A program made the position numbers and the translations under genes. The notes under the pieces were generated by a model that saw only the letters and a list, made by a program, of their open reading frames with translations, was not told the DNA's origin and made no database searches. A DNA stretch of 64,000 nucleotides, from assembly GCA_020226215.1 (NCBI GenBank), contig CM035227.1, forward strand, positions 26,911,866 through 26,975,865, written 5' to 3'. The stretch comes from Sindora glabra. Lineage: Eukaryota; Streptophyta; Magnoliopsida; Fabales; Fabaceae. Below are positions 36,041-47,695 of the stretch, piece by piece. Each line of letters begins with the position of its first letter. Positions within the stretch are counted from its first letter, which is position 1.

Positions 36041-37150
36041 GGTAGGTTGTACGCTTATCTTGATCCATGAACAAAATATCGCTATTTTGAGTCACAAGAA
36101 ATCCATATTTCTTGGACTCATGATGTATCTTACTAGATCTATATGGACCTTGTGTTACTTGAGCTAGTTCCTGAGCCACAACATCTTGTGGTCTCTGTTC
36201 AGGCTCTATTACAGGTTTAGTATTACTTTGTAAGTCTCGTACTTTTTCGATTTCTACTTTCCTCCCACTATTTTTCTTAGAGATAAATTCTCTTTCAAGA
36301 AAAATACTAGTTCGTACGACAAACACTTTGCCTTCACTAGGATTGTAGAAATAGTATCCCTTAGTTTCCTTTGGATATCCTACAAAGTAGCACTTATCTG
36401 ATTTGGGTCCAAGCTTATCAGAAACTTGACGTTTTACATAGGCCTTGCAACCTCAAATCTTCATAAAAGACAAGCTGGGACGTTTCCCAGTCCATATCTC
36501 ATGGAGTTTTTTGAACCATTTAGAGGAAACACGGTTGAGTGTAAAAGCAACTGTCTCTAGATAATGCCCCCAAAAGAAAATTGAAATATCTGTATGACTT
36601 ATCATAGATCGTACCATGTCTAACAAGGTACGATTCCTCCTTTCTGAAATACCATTCCATTGTGGTGTTCCAAGTGGAATGAATTGTGATACTATACCAC
36701 ACTCCTTCAGATAGTCCTCAAATTCTTGGCTTAAGTATTTTCCACTTCAATCTAATCAGAATGTTTTAATACTTTTGCTAAGTTAGTTTTGCACTTCATT
36801 CTTGAATTCCTTGAACTTTTCAAAGGATTCTGATTTATGTTTCATAAGATACACATATCTATATCTACTGAAATCATCAGTAAATGTAATAAGTACTGGA
36901 AACCTCCTTTAGCAGGTGAAGTAATAGGCCCACATACATCAGTATGTATGAGACTTAATAGATAATTAGCCCTTTCACTGTGTCCAGTGAATGGTGCTTT
37001 AGTCATTTTACCTAGTAAACAAGATTTGCATATTTCATATGATTCAAAATCAAATGAATCCAAGAATCCATCTTTATGGAGCTTGGATATACGCTTCTCA
37101 TTTATATGGCCCAAATGACAATGCTATAGATAGGTTGGATTTAAATCATT
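36041..37150 (-). pseudogene. Element C GAG-pre-integrase, integrase and linker
   Basis: The frame 37114-36842 has the pre-integrase/integrase start: MGHINEKRISKLHKDG, SYEICKSCLLGKMTKAPF (CxxC zinc pair) and LLSLIHTDVCGPI (first catalytic Asp of D-D-E). It then shifts. The frame 36702-36520 covers the region after the catalytic Glu (an RRNRTLLDMVRSM-like reading on the minus strand near 36650-36600), and 36326-35961 is the acidic linker to RT. Integrase inserts the DNA copy. Several breaks make it inactive. Confidence 0.72.
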
Positions 37151-37170
37151 TAATTTAAATTGCTTAGTGT

Positions 37171-37797
37171 TTATGTAATAGATAGGTATTTCAAGATCAA
37201 GAATATAAGTCCATTTAACATTTGTGCACTGTAGTAAAACATTTCATTTAAATAAACTGAACAACTTTTGTCCTTTATCATAAATGAAAAACCTTTCTTG
37301 TTCAAACAAGAAATATAAATAATATTCCTATTGATAGTAGGTACAAAATAACAATCCTCTAATTCTATTATTAAACCAGAAGGTAAAGATAGATAATATG
37401 TCCCTACAGTTAGTGCAACAACTCTTGCTCCATTACCAACTCGTAAGTCCACTTCGCCTTTAGCCAGAGTCTTACTCCTTTGTAGTTTCTGCACATTTGT
37501 ACAAATGTGAGAACCACATTCGGTATCTAATATCCAAGATATAGAAGTGGAAACATTAATTTCTATAACATAGATACCTGAAGCGGAAGTCTCACTTCCC
37601 TTCTTCTTTTTTAGATCTTCCAAATAGACCTTGCAGTTTCTTTTCCAATGTTCGATTTGACCGCAATGGAAGCATGTCCCTTCCTTAGCCACACCCCTTT
37701 TTAGTTTCAATGTAGAGGACTTAGACTTGGGCTTGCCTTTGGATTTGGAATCCTTCTTATTTTTACCCTTGCCTTTTCCTTTGCCTTTGCCCTTTTA
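37171..37797 (-). pseudogene. Element C residual gag tail, zinc knuckle and protease
   Basis: Reading starts in a Lys/Gly-rich run (KGKGK.. at 37797-37740), typical of the segment before the knuckle. The CCHC knuckle CFHCGQIEHWKRNC is intact at 37677-37636. A Lys-rich linker then leads to the protease, whose active site is SWILDTECGSHICTN (family usually DTGCGSH; the Gly is Glu here). DLRVGNGARVVALTVGTYYL and the CYFVP..NRNII block follow. The frame 37710-37171 is open for 179 codons. No capsid-coding sequence precedes it. Confidence 0.82.
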
Positions 37798-38484
37798 AAC
37801 CATTAAACGAATTTAAACAGGTCCTTACAGATTCAGAATTAATCACATTAATTCTATGCTGACTAAGTCATATGCTTTAAACGCAAAGAACATCACATAT
37901 TCAGAACAAATTTAAGGGTTTATCATCTGAAAAGTCAGAATTAAATACTAATCTAGAACGCATACATATATCACCTATATACAACTTGACTTAAGGATTA
38001 AGTTTATTTAATTCTGATTCATAACAGAACCTCCTTACATCAGAAAATAATTTTCATGTATTAAATCATGTACACGTAATCAATCGTAATAGTTCTTATT
38101 AAAACAGAACCCAGAATCAATCACAGAAGCAAATTCAAATTCAAATCACAAACCCAGAATTATGCATGAAATAGATTTGAATATGAAACAGAAAAATGCA
38201 TAATCAGATTCATACAATTAATCTCATCAATTGATAATCAGATTTGAAATTCAGATCATATATATCATATATATATCTACAAAATCAGAACCATACATGA
38301 GTTTGCATATATCTCATATATATCTAGTTTAAACAGAAACTGATTTGATATTAATTTATCACATAAATATTTATCAAAACGTGTAACTTCTGATTTAAAC
38401 CGAAATAGATTTAACATATATTTATCATATAAATATTCATCAAAGGCAGTAAAACAAATAATCAGAACTATGTTTTTGTAAGAA
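37798..38484 (-). other. Element C leader without gag
   Basis: This is the region between the primer-binding site and the zinc knuckle, where leader plus capsid (normally well over 1 kb) should be. I can read no capsid motif in any frame. Instead the minus strand repeats TTCTGAT/TTCTGTTT phrases about fifteen times in 690 bp (plus-strand TCAGAA and ACAGAA at, for example, 37840, 37900, 37945, 38025, 38105, 38290 and 38465). Either gag was deleted or this family is naturally gag-less. Confidence 0.6.
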
Positions 38485-38496
38485 CCTCTGATACCA
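38485..38496 (-). other. Element C primer-binding site
   Basis: On the minus strand TGGTATCAGAGG lies one base after the 5' LTR. It matches the 3' end complement of plant initiator-Met tRNA except for the last base. Confidence 0.85.
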
Positions 38497-38497
38497 T

Positions 38498-40303
38498 TGT
38501 TGGGAATTCGAATTATCATATGCAATGAAAATTTAAAATTTGATCTGAATTCTATCTAGGATTCATGCAAAAGACATAAATCAATGATTAAGATTTTACC
38601 TATTGGGCACTCATATTTCTACTGATCAAAATTTGAGAGAGCGAATGAATCAAATATCGATCAAAAGGTACAGTGTCTGCATGGTATCCACATGAAGTGA
38701 ACAACGATCTCTCACTTACCACGAATCTCCTAAGATGCATTTTTCTCTCTAGGATTTAGAATTGAATGTTTTCTAAATGATTTAGAGTTTTATGGAAGCT
38801 TATGAGCATTTCTAAAGTGCTACCTTCAAGTTCCTTTTTATAGAACTTAGGCAAGCCACAATCCTAGTCCTACTAGGATAATGCCTCCAAAAAATCCTAA
38901 TCACACTTAGCAACTCATCTTATCCTTATCCTAGAGATAATGAGGAAAGATAGGACTTATCTATTAATTATCTAATATTAGATAATACTATTATCTCATA
39001 ATATAAATATCTTAATATCAGATAATTGCATATAGTTATCAAATATTAAAATAATATTATCTCATAATATATTTATCTAATATATGATAACGTAATTATT
39101 TGATATTACTTTAATATCAAATAATATCGCATAATAATAATTATATTTATTACGTGAAAAATATATTATTATTTAATAATATATATATGCATGAAAATAA
39201 ATCCAATTAATTGGATATTAATCTAATTAAAGTCCAGTTAATTATTGTTTTATTCCAACTCCTTTTGTGTGACCCTGTAGGTCCTTACTACATTGACAAT
39301 GACTCATTATTAAGCCATAGACAGTGAGCGGTATCTAGCAATACATCACTGCCACTTAGTAGTAAGAATATTTGTGATTCGATATCCACCTAATACATGA
39401 TTAACGTTTTGCATCATAATCCCTTTGGTAATAATATCCAAATCAAATTGGAGGCATGGAGAGTGTCATCCTTGTTAAAGTTCAATTTATATTTCTTGAT
39501 ACTGAGTAGACTTCAAAACAAATGATCAATATTACATATTGATTCATTTGAGCATGGCCATACATTTCTAAGTCTCACTCAATCAAGGGGCCCAAGGATA
39601 TATCTCTTTTATATAAGAGTAACAAAATCCCATCTACACCACTCACTTCCCTCTGCATGATTCGTGACACACCCAATTAACGCCCTACTCATTATCTCGA
39701 TTAAAGGTGACATAGGACGACATTAAAGTGAGTAACTCCTCATGTAGGGAACCGTAGTGACTTCAGGGCAAATGACTATATGCAATTGTGACCATATAAA
39801 AACTACTAATGACACAAGTCTTATCTATGCAGTATTCTCATATTGGGTTAGTCTAGTATATCTGTTCACTAACAATGTACTCATGTATTGACTTGATATC
39901 ACATATCCATGACTCATAATCATCAATTATTATACATGCCAGTCTTGATGTACTATTACTATGCCTTTTGTAATAATACTTAACTAGGGGCATTTTAGGA
40001 ATAAATATAATAATACTCATGTATTGACTTGATATCATATATCCACGACTTATAATCATCAGTTATTATATATGCCAGTCTCAATGTACTATTACTATGC
40101 CTTTCGTAATAATACTTGACTAGGGGCATTTTAGGAATAGTAAAACTATTCTAGGGATAATTATTATATTAAGTGATAAATTATGTAAAATTAATAAAAT
40201 AAAAATAAAATAATATAATAATTACATTGCCTAAAATAAAACATAATACATTATGTATTATTTCAATCATCTATATGATTAATTCTTAGGACACACACCA
40301 ATA
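38498..40303 (-). repeat. Element C 5' LTR
   Basis: 1806 bp, 136 bp longer than the 3' LTR. The excess is explained by a tandem duplication of about 138 bp at 39874-40141. A TATA-like CTATAAAAAGG on the minus strand at about 38838-38848 may be the core promoter. The right edge abuts the GTAGA duplication. Confidence 0.9.
39874..40141 (-). repeat. Tandem duplication inside the element C 5' LTR
   Basis: 39874-40010 and 40011-40141 both run from TACTCATGTATTGACTTGAT to GGGGCATTTTAGGAATA with scattered differences. The 3' LTR has one unit. The copies already differ at several positions, which fits a duplication arising after insertion or one carried by only one LTR. Confidence 0.85.
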
Positions 40304-41330
40304 GTAGATTCATGACTCATCTAAAAAGATTCAAATTATTAAAATAAGGAATAAAAGCTCAATAGAAAAATAAACAAGATCAAGGACCTTTTCCTCCCAT
40401 AGTCCATGCAAATTAAGTGTAAAGTTATGGACCTTAAATAGAGTGGAAGATTATGAAAAGCCATCCTATTGATTAAGTTATTGATGATGTGCCTCAAAGG
40501 GTAACTAGAAATTCTTTTAAAATATATGAGATCACTTAGCATTTTTGTTTTAAATTAAATCTAAGAAATTAATGGGCATAGCCATGTAAGAAAAGTTAAT
40601 TTAATTTGAAAAAAATGAAGTTTTGGAGCTTGTGCTAAGACCTAATGATTATCCAGTTATTAGCACTAAATTGGTGTTAAGAAATAAACTTGACAAGAAT
40701 GGTGTCTTAGTTTAAAACAATGCTTAATTGATTGTAAAAGATTATAACTAAGATAAAGGTATTGATTATGATGGAACTTATGCATCAGTAGTTAGATTAG
40801 AAGCTATTAGAATGTTATTAGCACTCACTTGCATAAAAGGGTTTATATTTTATCAAATGGATGTCAAGAGTACATTTTTAAATGGTATAATTATGAACTA
40901 AATGTATATTGAACATCTAAATTTTGAAAGTTATTTCTTTCCTAATCATGTTTTTAAACTAAGAAAGCACTTTATGATCTCAAACAAGCTCCTATGGCCT
41001 GGTATGAGAGATTAAGCACATTTTTAATGGATAAAGGCTTTTCAACAAGAAAAATTGACACCATTTTTTTTCATAAAGCATAAACTTGATGATGTTTTTC
41101 TTGTACAAATATATATTGATGACATCATATTTGGTGCTACTAATGATTCTATATGCAAAGAGTTTACTAAGTTGATGCAAAGTGAATTTGAGATGCATAT
41201 GATGGTGAGTTGAACTTCTTCCTTGGTTTACAAATTAAATAATAAAGTGATCGAATCTTTATAAATCAAACTAAGTATATAAAAGAGTTAATCAAGAAAT
41301 ACAAGATGGATGAGGCAAAACCATATTCTA
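40304..41330 (+). pseudogene. Element A reverse transcriptase pseudogene
   Basis: Reading resumes after element C. From about 40640: DYPVISTKLVLRNKLDKNG, then GIDYDGTYASVVRLEAIRML, FYQMDVKSTFLNGI (first catalytic Asp), LYDLKQAPMAWYERLSTFLM and IYIDDIIFGATND (YxDD-type box kept as YIDD at about 41110-41145). Several stops and shifts occur. It aligns block by block with element B's RT (51110-50439), which confirms the family relationship. Confidence 0.8.
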
Positions 41331-42019
41331 CCCCTATGAGCATTGCAACAAAGTTAAGCTTGGATGAAGGAAGTAAAGAGGTGGATATTACCATATTTAC
41401 TTTATCTTATTGCTAGTAGGCTTGATATTTTGTTTAGCATGTGTATGTGTGCAAAATTTCAAACTAACTTAATAAAATCACATTTGGTTACAGTAAAATG
41501 ACTTTTAAGATATCATGTGGGCATATTTCATTTTGGGTTGTGGTATTATAGAGAAAAGTTAATTTTTTTGATAAATTATTTTAATATTGACTTTATAGGC
41601 AGTTGGTTGGATAGGAGGATTACTAGTGGGACTTGTTAATTTCTTGGTTACTCACTAGTCTCACGGCATAATAAAAAGCAAAATAGTGTGGCTTTGTTTA
41701 TCGTGAAAGTGGAATAGATAATTGTTAGTAGTTATTGTGATTAACTTGTATGGATGAAATAATAATTATTGGACTTTGATTTAAAATTTAAAAGTATTTC
41801 TATTAAATGTGACAATATTAGTGTTATTAACCTTACTAAGAATCCTGTATGCATTCTAGGTCCAAATATATCAAATAATATATCATTTCATTTATAATCA
41901 TGTTTAAAAAGGAGACTATCCAAACTGATTTTTAACTTGTAGACATTATCACTAAGCCATTTAATAAAGATTGTTTCTATCTTATTAGAAGAGAATTGGG
42001 CATGTTAAATTCTCTTTAA
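41331..42019 (+). pseudogene. Element A RNase H pseudogene
   Basis: Broken reading matches element B's RNase H: LFSMCMCAKFQTN, GSWLDRRITSGTC-FLGYSLVS, KKQNSVALF, then ISIKCDNISVINLTKNPV at about 41793-41850. It ends in RRELGMLNSL-type sequence at about 42019. Catalytic Asp positions are partly lost, as are the AE.EY box residues (VKVE-stop here). Confidence 0.75.
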
Positions 42020-42870
42020 AGATAACTTCCTATAGATTTATAGTTTATTTCAAAATTTAGTTAAATTTTTTTCCTATTTCTTATTGGTTTATTGAAGATC
42101 AAATTATAAATTTTAGCATCAAAGATATCTTAAAAAATTATTTTACAGGAGTTATTTCTCAAAAATCTAGTAAATATGGTCCTAAATGGTTAAAAGCACA
42201 AAAGCCTTGATTATGGTTCATTTTATATTGAAAATTTCAAGTTTGTAACATTTCAAGCTATAGCAATCGAGCACTCAATTTATTTAATGTGCAAGATCAT
42301 GTCTAAGAGTTCAAAATTAAGTGTGCAATTGATTTTGAGATGTGTTTTTTAATTTTGGAAGCCAAGAATTAAGTGGATAATCAATTTTAAGCATATAGAG
42401 GGAAATCTAGAAATTTGAATTTTATGTGTGGATTTAAGTGCGTAATTAATTCACAGATGAATATTTTTATAAATGAATCTATTATGCAATCAAATTTATA
42501 GGGTGTTTATGAAAGTCCTATGCATTTTCGAGCTTTAATTTGCATACAACTTTGTTTCATTAAACCAAAGCTTTTTCCATGACTTCTTACCATAATCCTT
42601 TCATTTCATTCCTCCATTTTTTTTACCAAACTTATCAAAATGAACAATTAAATCCCACTTTTATCCTTTTTCTTTCATTTTTGACTAATTAAAACACCCT
42701 ATATCACCTAAAATCCAAATTCTTATAATCACTTCTAAAACCTTAACTCTCACATTTCTTCCTTTGTCTAAGTTTACACTCTAAATCACTTCCTAATAGC
42801 TTAAACTTTCATTTTACACCCTCTTATCCTTTCAAACTTTAAATCATCTACATTTTATGGGTTGAAAAAG
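42020..42870 (+). other. Element A spacer between pol and ORF2, with diverged dyads
   Basis: This is non-coding. At 42262-42505 there are four or five diverged dyads of the LTR type (for example AATTAAGTGGATAATCAATT and TTTAAGTGCGTAATTAATTC). Element B has a clearer array at the same place. A pyrimidine-rich run without obvious genes follows to the ORF2 start. Confidence 0.45.
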
Positions 42871-44095
42871 TATGGCTTCAAAATAGCCTTGTATTAATAC
42901 CGATAAAGGAAAAAGTAAAGTTAATGGCTCATTGTTACATTTGTGCCCCTTTACCAATTTAGTTCTTAAAAGAGTATATTACATCAAGGTAATTGCATTT
43001 GAAAAATTTATGAACACCATGGTAAAGAATATTAAACCAAGAAATTGTTGGGACATTATATTCTTGAAAAATGAAATCTAGAGGTTTATCACTTGTTAGA
43101 TTATCTAAATTTGTTGAAGTTTATTAAATATGTTGTTGACATTTATCCTAATCTAGTTTATTAATTCTATGCTAATTTGAAAAAGAGTGGCTAATAAGAG
43201 CCTTATTGAATTAATAACTCTAGTTAAGGATAAACAATTTTTTATAGATATTCCTGCTTTAACTCTTGCATTTAGGATGGATTAAAATTAGCTATACATT
43301 AGTGCCGACAACATTACTAATTATTCTAAAGCTACTGCAATTACATTATTATAGACTTAATGCCACCTAAAGAAAAATAAGAACAAGTTTCTCATTATTG
43401 GATTATTTATGGAGGATTGTATATTGCACAACTCTATTATGAAAGTCATCCTTTCGATATGGTATAACTTCACCTAAGCAAAAGATCGTGAATTATTCAT
43501 GATATGGGCCGTTTGGAAAAATACGTAGATCAAATTCCTTTACAATATTTGTTTCCATATATATTCTCATTTCATGAAAGAAGTTCTCTTATATGGTATG
43601 ATTCTCACTTAACTATTTAAGAATTTTGAAATTCAAATTAAGCAAAAAGGAAAGTTAAAAAATTCAAAGAATCACAAAGGATGAAGACAAAAAATACGAA
43701 GTATATTTTTTTTTTTATAAAATTAAGGGTGTGTGAAAATTTATTAAGAAAGGTATTGCTATGGAAGAATTTGATATGAAATAACTTGAAAGATCACATC
43801 ACTATACTGTACACAAAAACTTGAAAAGACTTGAAATCCTACATTAAAGGCTAGTTTTGAAAGCTCAAAGAGAAATTAAACATTACTAAAAATAAGGAAG
43901 ATAGCTTTAAGGAAAAAGATAATAAAGATGCTGCTCAAGTTTAAATAAGGTACAAAGGGAAATAAGAGGCAACTACATTTGAGGAAGAAGCAGAAGAAGA
44001 GGAAGAAGATAGTAAGGCTACTACTTCAAATTATGATAGTGATGAAGGAAGCGAGGATGACATAGTAGTTAACATAGTAGACTTTTGCTATAATT
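42871..44095 (+). pseudogene. Element A ORF2 (post-pol ORF) pseudogene
   Basis: It starts MASK-stop-PCINTDKGKSK and continues VIAFEKFMNTMVKNIKPRNC, matching element B's ORF2 (MATKRPRTESSKGKGK..VNAFQNFLHCMMKKIKPRNC). Middle parts are heavily broken, but LLNMLLTFILI..FYANLKK-like sequence can be followed. The end is the acidic EEEAEEEEEDSKATTSNYD segment near 43985-44050, equivalent to B's EDDDNSAEEEQ. It sits between RNase H and the 3' LTR, as in B. It is dead. Confidence 0.7.
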
Positions 44096-44792
44096 TATCT
44101 TATGGATAATTTTTGTCATTTTATTCTATGAATTATAGTATATTAGCCAAGATTCTACCCAAGAGGGAGGGTGAATTGTGTTTTAAAAACTTTTTACAGT
44201 TATGCCTAATTTGAAGATAATGTGAATAAGGAATAAGTGTTAAGGTGAAAGTGAATGCAAGATAATACAATAATCTAATGAAGAATGTAAAGAACAGAGC
44301 AATATGTCAGGCAAGTAAAGAAACAGGGAAAAGAGATATCAAACACTGCTGTTTATAGTGGTTCCAGCCTTGAAGATCCAATACTCCAAAGTATACATCC
44401 ACTACCAAGTCTCTCTGACTTGGATTTGAAATCTTATCCACTATCCCTTCAAGTTTGAGGGCATTTGAAGAAGCCTCAGTATAGATTCTATTTTTTTTCA
44501 CTATCCCTTTGAGAATTTTCTCTCAAAGCACTTAACAAATCCCAAGAGATTCACCACTCTTGAAGTCTCTAGGGATACTTCACCCTAGTATCAAACAAAT
44601 GAAAGAAAGTAATACAAGAATGCAGCTCACAAAACTCTAGAAATTAGATTATACAATGAAGCTCAATGAGATGAGTTTTTCAATCAAGTAAGCTCAAGGG
44701 ATTTCAGGTTATGAAAGGATGAAAGAATGTTTCTTGTTTCCATATAACAGTGTAAACTCTTTTTCTTTTTTTAGATAATTTGAAAACAAACC

Positions 44793-44800
44793 TTTATATA
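44793..44800 (-). promoter_or_regulatory. TATA box of the element B 3' LTR
   Basis: Minus-strand TATATAAA followed by GGTTT, identical in place to 56558-56565 of the 5' LTR. In a 3' LTR such a promoter would read outward into A's ORF2 remnant. Confidence 0.55.
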
Positions 44801-44880
44801 GGAGTTAGAAGAGTCAAAAAGCCGTTACTAAGTAAATATAGCCGTTATAGAGTTGTTGGCGCCCTGTGAATCGATTCAGG

Positions 44881-46526
44881 TGCAGGAAACGCACATCATA
44901 CATGCACAGCGAAATAAAAATTTTGCATAATTTCCACCAAGGATCCATGCGAATTAAGAATGCCATAGATTAGGGATTAGGGTTTATACCTTTCGGCCAA
45001 AAATCTTCTGTCTGCTACACAGCAAATCCGATCTGCTTCTGTCCGTTTTCCAACCTAATCTACTCTCCAAATCACGAACTGGGATAGAAACCAGAAGATC
45101 AGATCACCAGTGCAACGTTTAATGTGGCTGCACCTCTATGGTATCCACACGAACCCGTGAATCACCGATGAATGTCCACACAAACACCGGTTGGAATCGA
45201 TCTCCTTTCACCTCGTAGTGCTAGCTACGCCTCTTCAGGGGTTTTGGTCAAGGAGAGGTGCTAGGTTTTTTCTATGCCTTTTTGGGGTGCGTGAATAATG
45301 ATAGTAATCCTATTATTACCCAACAAGCCTATTTAAATAGGTGCATAGAAAAACCTAACCTATTTGGGCTTTATTCCATGTACAATTATAGGCTTATTAT
45401 TGGGCCTTATAATTATAACATGAATTCCCAAATATTAAGCCTAAACAATTTGGTCCATTAATTCCAAATTCACTTGGCTCTAAGTGTGCGACCCTACAGG
45501 CTCTCATTACGTTGGCAATGACCATTAATCATATTAATGGTCATAAACAATGATTAGTGTCTAGCAACACATCATTGTTACCCAAGTAATGAGAAAGTCG
45601 GTGATTTGACTAAACCTTTACACGTGATCATCACTTATGTCCTTTTGTCCTATACATCTAGATTGAGCACGAGACATGGACCGTGTCATTCCCGTATAGC
45701 CCAACCTTAAGGTTTCTTGATTCCTAAGTAAGCTGACTGAAACAAATGTAATTAACATCTCATGTCAATTTATCTGAGCATGGCCATGCATTTTCTCAGC
45801 TTTACTTAATCAAGGGGCCCATAGATGTTACTCCTGTTATATAGGAGGGACAAATCCCATCTTGATCACACAAATCCCTCCGCATGATATGTGACATATC
45901 CAATATCTACCCTTGCATTCACTTAACCATTAGTGACATAGAATAGTATCAAAATATGAAACTCGCATGTAGGGAACCTTGGTGATCTCAGGTCAAAGGA
46001 CCATATTAATAATGATCACTAAGAACCACTTATGACACTCATATAACGATCCATGTAGTGTTCTTAATATGGGTCGGTCCAGTATACAAGTTCTCTAACT
46101 TGTACCCATGTGTAAACTTAATATCCCATATAAGTCTTCACACATGCTAGTCTTAACATATCAAAGCAACCTAATCCACAATGATATATGACTAGGGACA
46201 TTTAAGAATACAATTATTCTAAAGTTATTATTATAATTGAATATATTACGCAGACAATATATATAAATATAATAATTGGAATTGCCATTAAAATAACATG
46301 ATTCAAAATTACAATCACCAATATGATTGGTTTTAGGGCATACACACTAACACAATGATACATGACTAGGGACATTTAAGAATACAATTATTATAAGGTT
46401 ATTATCATAATTAAATATATTACACAGACAATATATATAATTATAATAATTGGAATTGCCATTAAAATAACATGATTCACAATTACAATCGCCAATATAA
46501 TTAGTTTTAGGGCATATACACTAACA
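44881..46526 (-). mobile_element. D2: family D LTR plus a 174-bp second LTR fragment
   Basis: It is flanked by a perfect 5-bp duplication TCAGG (44876-44880 and 46527-46531). 44881-46352 is a complete D LTR, very similar to D1 and D3, ending CACACTAACA. Directly after it, 46353-46526 repeats the last 174 bp of the same LTR (equivalent to about 46180-46352), ending ATACACTAACA. In transcription order this is the first 174 bp of one LTR joined to the exact start of a full LTR. The two copies share only a couple of bases at the joint. The best explanation is a deletion of an inserted element from inside its 5' LTR to the edge of its 3' LTR. Confidence 0.88.
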
Positions 46527-46554
46527 TCAGGGACCCTGCGAAAAATTTGAAAAA

Positions 46555-47050
46555 GGTTGATGAATCGATTCGGGAATCGATTCATACTTTAAAAACTCCT
46601 TAGTGAATCGATTGCTGAATCGATTCACTTTAACTCCATTTTGGCTCTAGATGATCTGAATCGATTCACTTTAACTCCATTTTGGCTCTAGATGATCTGA
46701 ATCGATTCGAGAATCCATTTAGCCTTTCTCGAAACAAGACCAAGAAAAAAAAAGAACATAAAGAGTGGGTTGAGCAATTGATTCATTGGAAAGAGAGATC
46801 AAACTTCTGAAAACATGAATCGATTCAGAAATTGATTGATTTTCTTTTGAAAAACTTTTTAGACCTTGAGAATCGATTATTGAATCGATTCGGGCAAATC
46901 AGTTTACTCTCTGGATGCCTGGAATCGATTGGTGAATTAATTTGGGTAAACCAATTTACTTTCTGGATGCCTGGAATCGATTCGGGGGTCGATTCAAGTA
47001 GTCTAGTTTACTCTCTAGATAGCTAGAATTGATTCTGGAATCGATTCAAC
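46555..47050 (-). promoter_or_regulatory. Dyad array in the U3 of the element B 3' LTR
   Basis: Repeated TGAATCGATTC..GAATCGATTCA palindromes, the same array as 56633-57115 but interrupted by D2 on its TATA side. D2 therefore separates most of the array from the TATA box by more than 1.6 kb in this LTR. Confidence 0.6.
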
Positions 47051-47348
47051 CCCAGAAACAACTTTGAAAATGTTCTTTTACTTACAAAAAATAACCCATG
47101 CTTTGTTTAAAGGAGAGACCCAAGATTAACATTATGATTTTGAGAAAAACACCTAATTCCTTAAGAATTGAATCCTCTCTTACAGATAAATTCTAAAGGG
47201 ATTAACTAAGAACTAGCTAATCTAAACATGATCTTCTTCTCTTTATCTTCAAAACTTGTAGCAAGTTCCTTGATAAGGAGGGCCAAATTTGAAAGTCATC
47301 AAAGTGCTTTGTTATCATCAAAACTCTTTAGAGGGGATAAGGTTAACA

Positions 47349-47363
47349 ATCTCCCTTTTTTTA
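47349..47363 (-). other. Element B polypurine tract
   Basis: The minus-strand run ATAAAAAAAGGGAGAT immediately precedes the 3' LTR start TGTTAACC. Confidence 0.75.
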
Positions 47364-47695
47364 TGATGACAAACCCACTTTGAGAGTTTTTTTTTTTTTG
47401 AAAAAGATGGACATTTGGCTCCCCTTTATTATAGTGCTTCCCCTCAGAGTATGCCATTTAACAAAAAAGAACATATAAAACTAAAGAGAACATATAAGCG
47501 ATATAATTCTCCCCCTTTTGGAATCATTTAAAAAATAATAACAGCAAGGAAAGTTATGAGCAAGAATAAGCAATAGACATCAGCATAAAAAACATTTCCA
47601 GCCTATTTGCATAGATAGAATTTGTAGAAAAGTGAATTGTTCATCAATTTAAACAACCTATAGGGAAAGTAGGAGCTAAGGGAACAATGGTATAT
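47364..47695 (-). other. Element B 3' untranslated stretch after ORF2
   Basis: Between the ORF2 stop and the polypurine tract. No frame or repeat is recognised. Confidence 0.5.

Larger units (their letters stand above)
32793..40303 (-). mobile_element. Element C: minus-strand Ty1/copia element lacking most of gag
   Basis: The element lies between a perfect 5-bp duplication GTAGA (32788-32792 and 40304-40308) in element A's integrase-RT linker. In transcription order: 5' LTR 40303-38498, Met-tRNA primer site, a 700-bp leader, CCHC knuckle, protease, integrase, RT and RNase H, polypurine tract, 3' LTR 34462-32793. The LTRs are closer to each other than those of A, so C is younger than A. Protein motifs (DLRVGNGA, KKVSG..I.LVLY.DDIL, SLGIRYMSDWL) are those of a common plant copia group. 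It is missing the capsid part of gag and pol is broken by stops, so it is non-autonomous. Confidence 0.9.
44141..47348 (-). repeat. Element B 3' LTR (split by D2)
   Basis: Without D2 it aligns closely with 55906-57408. Its left edge reads TATTAGCC against TGTTAGCC in the 5' LTR. Its right edge reads GGTTAACA in both. The dyad array is divided by D2: a few bases lie at 44870-44880 and the rest at 46555-47050. The 46640-46700 part has a small direct duplication (CGATTCACTTTAACTCCAT twice) that the 5' LTR lacks. Confidence 0.9.

Noticed and set aside
35664..36167. Plus-strand frames of 62 and 104 codons opposite the element C RT and linker
   Set aside because: They are shadows of the minus-strand pol; the minus-strand reading has all the RT motifs.
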